From NCBI GenBank assembly GCA_001780955.1, contig MFJR01000014.1, positions 25,338 through 63,948 on the forward strand: a stretch of DNA of 38,611 nt. The letters are read 5' to 3'. Numbering within the stretch: position 1 is the first letter of the stretch; every line of letters begins with the position of its first letter. The notes under the pieces were generated by a model. That model was not told the DNA's origin and did not search any database. It was given only the letters and a program-made list of their open reading frames with translations. Below are positions 31,189-38,202 of this stretch, piece after piece. The position numbers and the translations under genes are program-made. Origin of the DNA: Candidatus Gottesmanbacteria bacterium RIFCSPLOWO2_01_FULL_39_12b (lineage in GTDB: Bacteria; Patescibacteriota; Microgenomatia; 2-02-FULL-39-11).

Positions 31189-31216
31189 TTGACAATCAAA
31201 CCTATTATGCTAATAT
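31189..31216 (+). promoter_or_regulatory. Promoter of the DUF4143 ATPase gene
   Basis: TTGACA (31189-31194), a 16-base spacer and TAATAT (31211-31216), seven bases before the ATG: leaderless. Confidence 0.75.
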
Positions 31217-31223
31217 TGACTAT

Positions 31224-32471
31224 ATGGACAATAATTCTCCTGCCAAAATTGAGGCTAATTACATTCATCGCAAGCTGGAGCAAAAAGTTAACAAATATTT
31301 AACTTTGCCTCAAATTATTGCTGTAATTGGACCAAGAAGGTCTGGTAAAACAACCTTTCTCCTGCATCTAGGCAAAACTCTGAAAAACTGTCAATATCTA
31401 AATTTTGAGAATCAGAAGATTTTAGACTTATTTGATCTGGACATTGAAAGCTTTGCTCAACTTTATGTCTTGCCGAATAAAAATCTCCTCCTGGATGAAT
31501 TCCAGTATGCCAAAAGGGGCGGAAAAAATCTGAAATTTCTTTTCGATTCTTATCCGAAAACGAAAATTTTTATCTCCGGTTCTGGAAGCACCGACTTAAC
31601 CATCAAAGCCATAAAATACTTGGTAGGCAGAGTGCTGGTTTTTACCCTTTTACCTTTTGACTGGGAAGAATTTTTACTCTGCCGCAACCCGCAGCTTCTG
31701 ACCATACCGAAAAACAAAAAGACTATTACTCCGCCATTAGCTTCAGAGTTTCAGAAATATTTTGAGGAATATCTTTTGTTTGGAGGTTATCCGGAAGTAG
31801 TTTTGCAAAATGATATAGAGGTAAAAAAAACTCTTTTAGAAAATATCTACAGCCTCTACTTTCTCAAAGAGGTCAAAGACTTAATCAGTCTTGTCGATGA
31901 TTATAAGCTGAAAAATTTGATTAAAGCATTAGCCTTACAAATCGGTAATATCATCTCTTACAAAGAACTGTCCTCTTTTTCTGGCTTTGAGTTTAGATCC
32001 CTGAAACGCTATCTAAACTTTTTAGAAAAAACCTTCGTCTCTTTTTTTCTTCTACCGTATTTCACAAATAAACGAACGGAGCTTTCCAAAAACCCAAAGG
32101 TATATTTCTTTGACACCGGTCTTTGCAACTCTCTTCTGAATAATTTTTTGCCGCTTAAGGCTAGACAGGATAAAGGAGCTTTGATAGAAAATGCTATGGC
32201 CATTGCCCTCAATAATACTGGTAGGGAACTAAGATTTTGGCGGACAAAAAACAAGGCAGAAGTGGATTTTGTGGTGGAAAGCGGTGGCAAACTCTCAGGC
32301 TACGAGGTAAAAGCGGGAATCGAAGAACACGTTCCCCTATCACTTGCAAATTTTATAGAAAAATACTCACCTGACCACGCTCTTGTTATTAACAAGACAA
32401 AAGGAAGTAACAAGAAAATCGGTGCAACCCCAATCAACTTTGTTCCCTATTGGAAACCTGGAATTGTATGA
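31224..32471 (+). CDS. AAA-family ATPase with DUF4143 domain
   Basis: 415 residues. An AAA_14 ATPase has Walker A GPRRSGKTT (36-44) and Walker B NLLLDEFQYA. Next come the LLPFDWEEFL and FGGYPEVVL segments and the C-terminal DUF4143 domain with a nuclease-like WRTKNKAEVDFVV...YEVKAG core. The role is unknown in general; such genes are common in mobile and defence-associated regions. The gene is monocistronic and bounded by perfect 29-base direct repeats, the second of which holds its TGA stop. Confidence 0.88.
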   Translation: MDNNSPAKIEANYIHRKLEQKVNKYLTLPQIIAVIGPRRSGKTTFLLHLGKTLKNCQYLNFENQKILDLFDLDIESFAQLYVLPNKNLLLDEFQYAKRGGKNLKFLFDSYPKTKIFISGSGSTDLTIKAIKYLVGRVLVFTLLPFDWEEFLLCRNPQLLTIPKNKKTITPPLASEFQKYFEEYLLFGGYPEVVLQNDIEVKKTLLENIYSLYFLKEVKDLISLVDDYKLKNLIKALALQIGNIISYKELSSFSGFEFRSLKRYLNFLEKTFVSFFLLPYFTNKRTELSKNPKVYFFDTGLCNSLLNNFLPLKARQDKGALIENAMAIALNNTGRELRFWRTKNKAEVDFVVESGGKLSGYEVKAGIEEHVPLSLANFIEKYSPDHALVINKTKGSNKKIGATPINFVPYWKPGIV

Positions 32472-32494
32472 AATTTGTCAAATTTTTCATACTG
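32466..32494. repeat. 29-base repeat, copy B
   Basis: Identical to 31143-31171. It starts inside the last codons of the ATPase gene (GTA TGA). Confidence 0.85.
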
Positions 32495-32593
32495 ATTCTT
32501 TTTAATATCCTTCTCTACTCTCATTGATTTCTTCACTCTTACTGTGATAATATCAACACGGGATTGAGTTTACCAATCATGCCTTAATAAAAA

Positions 32594-32803
32594 ATGGTTC
32601 AGAGGAATCTAAAGAAGGCATGGGTAAAAGGAACATTAAATAAACCAGAGTATACCTACCCAGACTACCAAAACAGAGAAATAGCTTACAGGAAAATCGG
32701 TAAACTATATTTGGCTGTTGTGTTTATCCGTGAAGGAAAAGATCTGGTAGTTCTAGCAACACATTGGGATAAAAGTTTCACACCAAAGAAGGAGACACTA
32801 TGA
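32594..32803 (+). CDS. Small DUF4258-like protein (toxin-like)
   Basis: 69 residues with a beta-rich pattern (REIAYRKIGKLYLAVVFI, then KDLVVLATHWDK), as in DUF4258/RelE-like small proteins that sit first in two-gene units. The stop overlaps the next ATG (ATGA) and AAGGAG precedes it, the usual layout of toxin-antitoxin pairs. The partner is broken by an insertion sequence. A TTGATT...TAATAT promoter lies about 45 bases upstream. Family call is moderate. Confidence 0.55.
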   Translation: MVQRNLKKAWVKGTLNKPEYTYPDYQNREIAYRKIGKLYLAVVFIREGKDLVVLATHWDKSFTPKKETL

Positions 32804-33900
32804 ACATATTTTACGATCCAAAAGCTGCTGCAATTGATTGTACTGGAAGGGTTCATCGGTAGTGGTTTAGGAATGGTATCAGCATACTCCATTGGAGTTA
32901 AATAGGAAAGGGACTGATGGGGTCTTTTAAAGTTGTATTCAATAAGCCATTCTGTAAGAAGCTGATTAAATTCCTCAGTAGTTGTTGAGGTGTCATAAAC
33001 CTCAATAAACTCTTCTTGAAGAGTTCTGTTGAATCTTTCCAGCATGGCATTATCTTTAGGCATCCTTACCCTTGAGAAGTACCTATCAATGCCCATATCT
33101 GTGCAAGCCTTTTTGAAGTATTTGGCAAACTCACTGCCATTATCTGTATGTATTGCTTGTATGGGATTACCGGAAAGTAGATACTTGAGTCTTTTGAGAA
33201 AATCTGTAGCATCCTTAGATGAGTGATGTTCATACATCCGGGCATAAGCTACTCTTGTCAGATCATCTATAGCTGTAAGAATATATCTGTAAGTATTGTT
33301 CCAGTAAAAAACAATGGTATCCACATGGAAAAGTGAAGCAAGGGTAGTCGAAACAGGAGCTTGAGAAATTCTCTTCTTTATCTGTCCTTTTGCATAATTC
33401 CTTCTCTTTTTAGCTGTATTTAATGGATGATAGTAGAGTTGATATTTTTCAATCACTCTTTGTATCTTCCATGAAGAGATAACATCTCCATATTCCAGTT
33501 GGTAGTACTTAGCTAGCTTCATTTTACCTATCCTAATATATTTCTTCCTCAGATTTCTAATCCTTGCCTCCTGACGAGAAGTAATCTCCCAGGATCTGGT
33601 ACTTATTGGTCTTTTGGAGTAATCATCAAGTCCTTTAAGTCCGCCAAGAGTAAACCTTTTTCTGAATTTAAAGAAGGTCTTGGTGGAGATACCAAAGTGA
33701 CGGGAGGTCAAAGCCCCATTTTTATCTTTTGTCTGGTAGAAGATAATCCATTCAAGTCTTTTCCTGACGGAAGGAGAATATCTCTTTGCTTCCTGCCTTA
33801 GGTTTTCTCCTGTCCATGGAGGTAGAGTAAAACCGGTACCAAAGTATGGGTTATTGATCTGTTTGTTTAATAACTCTCTCCAATGAGGATTAATACTCAT
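32686..33900 (-). CDS. DDE transposase, IS481-like
   Basis: 404 residues. An N-terminal helix-turn-helix region (SRHFGISTKTFFKFRKRF) precedes the rve integrase core with the DDE set: FHVDTIV, IHTDNGSEF, DNAMLERFNRTLQEEF. The usual RPHQSLSYLTPMEY end follows. AAGGAGGT precedes the ATG. No stop occurs before the IS end, so the frame runs through the inverted repeat and adds about 55 residues read antisense from the adjacent toxin-like gene; this tail is not part of the family. Confidence 0.88.
   Translation of the reverse strand: MSINPHWRELLNKQINNPYFGTGFTLPPWTGENLRQEAKRYSPSVRKRLEWIIFYQTKDKNGALTSRHFGISTKTFFKFRKRFTLGGLKGLDDYSKRPISTRSWEITSRQEARIRNLRKKYIRIGKMKLAKYYQLEYGDVISSWKIQRVIEKYQLYYHPLNTAKKRRNYAKGQIKKRISQAPVSTTLASLFHVDTIVFYWNNTYRYILTAIDDLTRVAYARMYEHHSSKDATDFLKRLKYLLSGNPIQAIHTDNGSEFAKYFKKACTDMGIDRYFSRVRMPKDNAMLERFNRTLQEEFIEVYDTSTTTEEFNQLLTEWLIEYNFKRPHQSLSYLTPMEYADTIPKPLPMNPSSTINCSSFWIVKYVHSVSFFGVKLLSQCVARTTRSFPSRINTTAKYSLPIFL
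32800..32862 (+). pseudogene. 5' fragment of the partner of the DUF4258-like gene, cut by an IS
   Basis: Starts MNIFYDPKAAAIDCTGRV after AAGGAG and is coupled to the previous gene by ATGA. The IS end adds a TAG. The likely 3' part is at 33949-34062. Family not recognised. Confidence 0.6.
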
Positions 33901-33952
33901 GATGAGACCTCCTTGTAACGGTTAATATTACACCTTTGAACCGCTACCTATG
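32854..33952. mobile_element. Insertion sequence with imperfect terminal inverted repeats
   Basis: The ends match as CATCGGTAGTGGTTTAG (left) and, inverted, CATAGGTAGCGGTTCAA (right). It contains one transposase gene. The outermost boundary is uncertain by a few bases and I see no clear target duplication. It separates the two parts of a small gene. Confidence 0.75.
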
Positions 33953-34062
33953 TATCTCATCTTTTGCAAAAGCCAGGGTATTTACAGAAACCACAGCAAA
34001 TAAAAATCGGCGCTTCATATTGCGAAATCAATAAAATAAATAGGGAACTTAATGGTACTTAA
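33949..34062 (+). pseudogene. Probable 3' remnant of the IS-split gene
   Basis: An open frame of 37 codons from the IS edge (YVSHLLQKPGYLQKPQQ ... NRELNGT) to a TAA at 34060-34062. This stop overlaps that of the orphan endonuclease Q 3' end on the other strand, as in a normal convergent pair. The frame agrees with the 5' fragment when 1092 bases are removed. Confidence 0.5.
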
Positions 34063-34106
34063 AAGAAGCTCAATTGTTTTTTTTCATCAGCTGGATCTTC
34101 TTTTTT
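34061..34106. repeat. Orphan copy of the 3' end of the endonuclease Q gene
   Basis: On the minus strand it reads KKEDPADEKKQLSFF and TAA, against KKEDPADEKRQLSFF and TGA in the gene at 34705. It matches 34707-34752 at 44 of 46 bases; the differences give one silent and one Lys/Arg change. It bounds the hicBA insertion. Confidence 0.85.
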
Positions 34107-34117
34107 TTTCTTAGATA

Positions 34118-34132
34118 CGAGGTTTTACCTCG
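34118..34132. repeat. Palindrome CGAGGT-TTT-ACCTCG
   Basis: Same arms as the palindrome at 1869-1883 with a different loop; a decayed relative is at 8750-8764. It lies just inside the hicBA cassette edge. Confidence 0.6.
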
Positions 34133-34142
34133 TTCCGGAGCT

Positions 34143-34367
34143 TTATAAAAGTTTTTGAAGTTCTTTCGGAGTTAAGTGAATATCATCAAGAATAGCACGT
34201 AACAGTCCCCGTCCTATATCTTTTCCTACATGAAATGGAATAACTGTAGTTCTTCCGTCCAGATGTTTGAAGAATATATGACTGCCTTCCTGGCGGATCT
34301 TCTCAAAACCGAGTTTTTTAAGGATTGAGATTAGTTTCCTCGGTTTAAGAGCGGGAATCTGTGTCAT
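34143..34367 (-). CDS. hicA: HicA toxin
   Basis: 74 residues forming a dsRBD-like HicA fold: KLISILKKLGFEKIRQEGSH with the catalytic His30, then TVIPFHVGKDIGRGLLRAI. HicA is an RNase that halts translation. It overlaps hicB by 4 bases; antitoxin first, as in many hicBA units. Confidence 0.93.
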   Translation of the reverse strand: MTQIPALKPRKLISILKKLGFEKIRQEGSHIFFKHLDGRTTVIPFHVGKDIGRGLLRAILDDIHLTPKELQKLL

Positions 34368-34645
34368 AAGAAACTAGGTCGTGGGACAAAAATCTCCTGG
34401 ATACCGATGAAACGTGATGTTTGCTCTTCTCCAAAATCTATACTTGCACGATACTCCTCATCATCTTTAGCCACCTCCAAACAAAGCTTGATTACTTCTT
34501 TGATATTTTTTTCAGCTTCTTCATACGTATCTCCCTGAGTGTGACAAGCAGGAATTGCGGGACATGTTGCCACAAACAATCCGTCTTCATCCTGCTCTAT
34601 AATAACGCGGAATTGTAATATTTTTGCCGTCTTTGTCTTCGCCAT
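34364..34645 (-). CDS. hicB: HicB antitoxin
   Basis: 93 residues with the HicB partial RNase H fold: FRVIIEQDEDGLFVATCPAI, then TQGDTYEEAEKNIKEVI. The C-terminus (FVPRPSFL) lacks an obvious helix-turn-helix. The ATG lies ten bases after TATAAT, so the leader is only a few bases. It should neutralise HicA and repress the operon. Confidence 0.92.
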   Translation of the reverse strand: MAKTKTAKILQFRVIIEQDEDGLFVATCPAIPACHTQGDTYEEAEKNIKEVIKLCLEVAKDDEEYRASIDFGEEQTSRFIGIQEIFVPRPSFL

Positions 34646-34655
34646 AGTAAAAGAT

Positions 34656-34681
34656 ATTATAGCATACTATTTAAGTACGCT
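34656..34681 (-). promoter_or_regulatory. hicBA promoter with inverted-repeat operator
   Basis: TATAAT on the minus strand (34661-34656). Just upstream is an inverted repeat, AGCGTACT and AGTATGCT with one mismatch (34661-34681). The half-site AGCGTAC also forms the operator of the RelE-type pair at 6829-6850. No good -35 box seen. Confidence 0.6.
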
Positions 34682-34704
34682 TTCGGCGTATATTAAATTT
34701 CGGA

Positions 34705-36060
34705 TCAAAAGAAGCTCAATTGTCTTTTTTCGTCAGCTGGATCTTCTTTTTTCTTTTCTTCCCAGATCTTCACTTTGCCGAAAACTCCGTCATATCCAGG
34801 ATCAACGACAATGTCACCGGTTCTCACTTTATGGATAGCCTGTGCAATTCTTTCTCCGGAAATCTTTGTGATATCAGGTAATGTTGATTCTAGAAGAATC
34901 CTAAACTCACTCCCCAAATTGTCAGTTAACTTTCTGTACTCATCCTGTACCTTTTGTCCCGTGGGAAGGCCACCAATCGTTTCCGCCACTATCTCCTGCA
35001 ACGGAACCATGCTTACATATGGTGGCCGATTAGGAAAAGCATTACTTTTAGTCATTCTAACCTCTCCGCTTCCATTTGAAATTTGAAATTTGTAATTTGT
35101 AATTTGTAATTCTTCCTCCGTTCTCCCCGCCAGATCATCAACCCGATGCATTACTCCCACTGTCAGTTTTCTCCCGCATACTGGACATATAGTCCCCTTT
35201 TGCCTGGTCTCGGAAGGTTCTTGTTTTATTCCACAATCTCTATGTCCTGTCCAGTGGTATTTTCCTTCTTCAGGATAAAATTCTATCGTATAAGCAATTC
35301 GGGAATTAGACGGGGATGGGGTTAACCCCGATTTCTGTCCAATAATTGCTTCACGTATCGCGGAGTAACTCAATTCCTGCAGCTCGAACACCGTCGCTTC
35401 CCTACCCAACTTCGGTCCTGAATGAGCGTCGGAAAAAGAAAGAATCGAACGATTATCCAGTTCTTTAATCCTCCAGTTCATCGACGGATCACTGGAAAGA
35501 CCAGTTTCGATGGCATAAATATTTTTGGAAAACTGCCCGAAACATTCTTCTATAGAGTCAAAACCAGACTGGGATCCGTATAAAGCAAACCAGGGAGTCC
35601 AACAATGAGCCGGAATAACAAGAGAGTTAGGCTCAATACTCAAAACTATTTCTGCTACCTGGATGCAGGATAAACCAATAATCGGCCTCCCGTCTGCAAT
35701 AAGCTTGGCACCGTGCCGTAATAGTTCCTTGTTTATCCGGTCTGCGGAGGATAAACTGTCAGTCCAGATGAGGGTGTGAACTCTTCTTACTTTGCCTCCC
35801 TGTGAATAGATACTGGATACTTCTGTGGCTAAAAGAAAATATGGCGCTACCGGAGTATTACTTAATCTCAATAATCCATTTCCCATCTCTTCCAAATTGC
35901 TTTTTATCTCTCTCATCCATAAAGGATGGGTCCAGTCTCCTGTAGCCACAAGTCCTATCCCTTTCCTTTTTGCCCACTCCCAGATATGAGGAATCGCCAT
36001 TTGTGGTGACACCGCCCTCGAATATTTGGAATGCAACTGGAGATCTGTGATGACTCTCAT
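34705..36060 (-). CDS. Endonuclease Q-like DNA repair nuclease (PHP domain)
   Basis: 451 residues. A PHP phosphoesterase domain (DLQLHSKYSRAVS; ATGDWTHP; PAHCWTPWFALYGSQSGFDS; SFSDAHSGPKLGREATVFEL) is followed by a Cys zinc site (HRDCG ... CPVCGRKLTVG) and a C-terminal domain. EndoQ cuts DNA 5' to deaminated bases such as uracil or hypoxanthine. The C-terminus KRQLSFF resembles the bacterial sliding-clamp motif QLSLF, suggesting recruitment to replication forks. A heptad array adds LQITNYKFQISN, and the palindrome at 35318-35329 adds GLTP. The last codons are duplicated at 34061-34106. Confidence 0.85.
   Translation of the reverse strand: MRVITDLQLHSKYSRAVSPQMAIPHIWEWAKRKGIGLVATGDWTHPLWMREIKSNLEEMGNGLLRLSNTPVAPYFLLATEVSSIYSQGGKVRRVHTLIWTDSLSSADRINKELLRHGAKLIADGRPIIGLSCIQVAEIVLSIEPNSLVIPAHCWTPWFALYGSQSGFDSIEECFGQFSKNIYAIETGLSSDPSMNWRIKELDNRSILSFSDAHSGPKLGREATVFELQELSYSAIREAIIGQKSGLTPSPSNSRIAYTIEFYPEEGKYHWTGHRDCGIKQEPSETRQKGTICPVCGRKLTVGVMHRVDDLAGRTEEELQITNYKFQISNGSGEVRMTKSNAFPNRPPYVSMVPLQEIVAETIGGLPTGQKVQDEYRKLTDNLGSEFRILLESTLPDITKISGERIAQAIHKVRTGDIVVDPGYDGVFGKVKIWEEKKKEDPADEKRQLSFF
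34707..34752. repeat. Gene-attached copy of the endonuclease Q 3'-end repeat
   Basis: Pairs with 34061-34106 (44 of 46 bases). The two copies enclose 600 bases that hold only hicBA and its control region. Confidence 0.85.
35074..35108. repeat. Heptanucleotide array in the endonuclease Q gene
   Basis: Two ATTTGAA and three ATTTGTA units, read in frame as LQITNYKFQIS between the zinc site and the C-terminal domain. Confidence 0.85.
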
Positions 36061-36061
36061 C

Positions 36062-36904
36062 TTATTCCGTTAGTAATTTATTAAATTTATCTTCTAACTT
36101 TTCCATTCCTTTGATATATGAATCTAAAAGGTCAAATCTGACTTTTTTAGCTTTCTTTTTATGTACATGTCCTCCCATTTGGTAATCGATGATATTCCGG
36201 GTAATCGGGCCTTTCAAAAACATATATATTTGTGCTTGAGCCATTTTACCTAAGGCATTTATGGTACCTTCTGATCTAAACCTTCGCAGAGACATAATAA
36301 GCCGGGGTTCTTTAAGTATGGTTAACTCATATCCTGCTTTATGGACTCTAAGGGAAAAATCATGATCCTCTGCTATTTTGATATTTTCCCGAAAACCCCC
36401 AACTTTGAAAAAAATATCTTTTCTAATTATAGTGTCAGGACCATGCGCAATCGGTCTACCAATAACTTTGGTTAATTCCGCACCCAGATTAAAAAGAGCC
36501 ATGATAAACTGATCCGATGATTCTTTACTTTTTGTCTCTACCCAGGTTGTTAAAAAGGCATGCTTTTTTCTGATAATGGCATAATGAATTCCTTCTAAAA
36601 ATTCAGGGGGGGCAATAACGTCCGCATCAAAAAAAACAAAATACGCTCCCCTAGCCTCTTTTGCTCCGAGATTTCTTTGATAGGGCAGATTGCGTTTGGA
36701 GCTATTAATTATTTTAAGAAACGGCAGTTTATCCATATACTCTTCTGCCAGTTTTACCGTACTGTCATCAGAATGACCGTCAACAACAATCACTTCGAAG
36801 CTGTTAATAGTTTGGAATCTGAGGGATTCGAGCAGCTTGGGTAAATATCCGGCTTCATTAAGAGTTGGGATAATAACAGAAAAAAATATGGGTGGTTTTT
36901 GCAT
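36062..36904 (-). CDS. Family 2 glycosyltransferase
   Basis: 280 residues of GT-A fold: SVIIPTLNEAGYLPKLLESL at the start, VVDGHSDDST, the metal-binding FFDADV and the late EDHDFSLRVHKAGYE. There is no strong membrane helix, so it acts from the cytoplasm, probably on a lipid-linked or surface glycan. It ends 2 bases before the EndoQ start on the same strand and follows another glycosyltransferase by 6 bases. Confidence 0.9.
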   Translation of the reverse strand: MQKPPIFFSVIIPTLNEAGYLPKLLESLRFQTINSFEVIVVDGHSDDSTVKLAEEYMDKLPFLKIINSSKRNLPYQRNLGAKEARGAYFVFFDADVIAPPEFLEGIHYAIIRKKHAFLTTWVETKSKESSDQFIMALFNLGAELTKVIGRPIAHGPDTIIRKDIFFKVGGFRENIKIAEDHDFSLRVHKAGYELTILKEPRLIMSLRRFRSEGTINALGKMAQAQIYMFLKGPITRNIIDYQMGGHVHKKKAKKVRFDLLDSYIKGMEKLEDKFNKLLTE

Positions 36905-36910
36905 AATTCG

Positions 36911-38167
36911 TTAATTATTAAACAACTTAACTATTTCCTCGGCTGCTTTTTTGGCTCCATCATATTGATTTAATATCTTTTTAAATTTCAGGCAATTAAT
37001 TTTATAATTCCGATCAGAAATAACTTTTCTTACTCCACTTATCAGTGTATCAGATGATAAATCAGTATATGGATTAATCATCATACCAGTGCCTAATCTT
37101 TCCAGCTGATTTACATTATCTTCCTGATCAATATGAAATGGCGTACAAATCTGCGGCACGCCAAAATAAAGAGCTTGATAACAGGTTGAGTTGCCCCCTG
37201 GAAAAATTACAAGAGTTGCTTTCTCCATTATCCACTTCCCGGGCAAAAAATCGGTCACAAAAAGTCCCGGAAAGGATATTTTTACTTCATCTAACTTTAA
37301 GGTATTTCCGGTTGTTGCTACTATATTATAGTCTTTCGAAAACACTTTTAGATACTTTAAAAGTGTCAAGAAAACTTTTCTGTCTCCTGTACCCCCAGCC
37401 GTCACATAAATAATTTTTTTTCCTGTATCGAGTTTACGATGCCATGATGGTAAATTTGCATTACTCTCCCAAAATAAAGGTCCGACCATGACGACGTTCT
37501 CAGGTAATCTCTTTACCGGCCGAAACTGAGGAACATCGGCGATCAGGGTTAAGTCACCTAAAAATAACTGATAAGGACTTCTGCCCGGTCTAAAACCAAG
37601 CTTTAAAAGCATCGGAGAAAGTTTGACAAGCTCTTTAACAAACAGTGCCTGAATAATATTCATACCCACGCGAGTTAAAAACTTTTGGCTGTATTTTTTA
37701 TTCAGAAGACCGCTAAGCTTTCTGGGTAAATACTTAATCAAAGTTGTTTGGACGGGAAATTTTGTTTTTGACATATCATAGAAGGGAGTCATATCAACAT
37801 TCAGAATTGAAACAGAAGGAATTTTCAAAATAGAGGCTGATATTTTGGCCGTAAAACGAAAATCGTAAACGACCAAGTCAGGCTTTTCTTTCTTAAAAAG
37901 GGCTATCTCGGATAATACAAATCTCTCGAGGTTGGCCCTGGTATAAACTGACGGGTTGTTATGTTTAATCTTATCTTCATAAACGCTTCTTTCCAACTCC
38001 GGTAAAATTTTAACCTCAAACTTCTCTTTCTTCAGTATAGGAACAGCGTCACCTCCGGCTCCAAATATTACCTCTATCCTTTTTTTTTGTAGCTGCTTGG
38101 CTACTTCAACCAATCTTCCTACATGGGCTAATCCTATCCCAACGGGAAGTAATATTACTTTTGCCAT
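36911..38167 (-). CDS. GT-B glycosyltransferase (MurG/UGT-like)
   Basis: 418 residues. The N-terminal LPVGIGLAHVGRLVEVAKQL and LVVYDFRF domain and the C-terminal donor-site motif FPGGNSTCYQALYFGVPQI followed by DQEDNVNQL are typical of UDP-sugar-dependent GT-B enzymes. Probably part of a surface-glycan or glycolipid pathway with its two GT2 neighbours. The acceptor is not predictable. Confidence 0.85.
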   Translation of the reverse strand: MAKVILLPVGIGLAHVGRLVEVAKQLQKKRIEVIFGAGGDAVPILKKEKFEVKILPELERSVYEDKIKHNNPSVYTRANLERFVLSEIALFKKEKPDLVVYDFRFTAKISASILKIPSVSILNVDMTPFYDMSKTKFPVQTTLIKYLPRKLSGLLNKKYSQKFLTRVGMNIIQALFVKELVKLSPMLLKLGFRPGRSPYQLFLGDLTLIADVPQFRPVKRLPENVVMVGPLFWESNANLPSWHRKLDTGKKIIYVTAGGTGDRKVFLTLLKYLKVFSKDYNIVATTGNTLKLDEVKISFPGLFVTDFLPGKWIMEKATLVIFPGGNSTCYQALYFGVPQICTPFHIDQEDNVNQLERLGTGMMINPYTDLSSDTLISGVRKVISDRNYKINCLKFKKILNQYDGAKKAAEEIVKLFNN

Positions 38168-38202
38168 AGAATTTGTATACTAGATCATACCACAGGGAAA
38201 AC

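Noticed and set aside
35074-35108. CRISPR-like repeats
   Set aside because: Seven-base units without spacers, in frame in a gene; no cas genes in the window.
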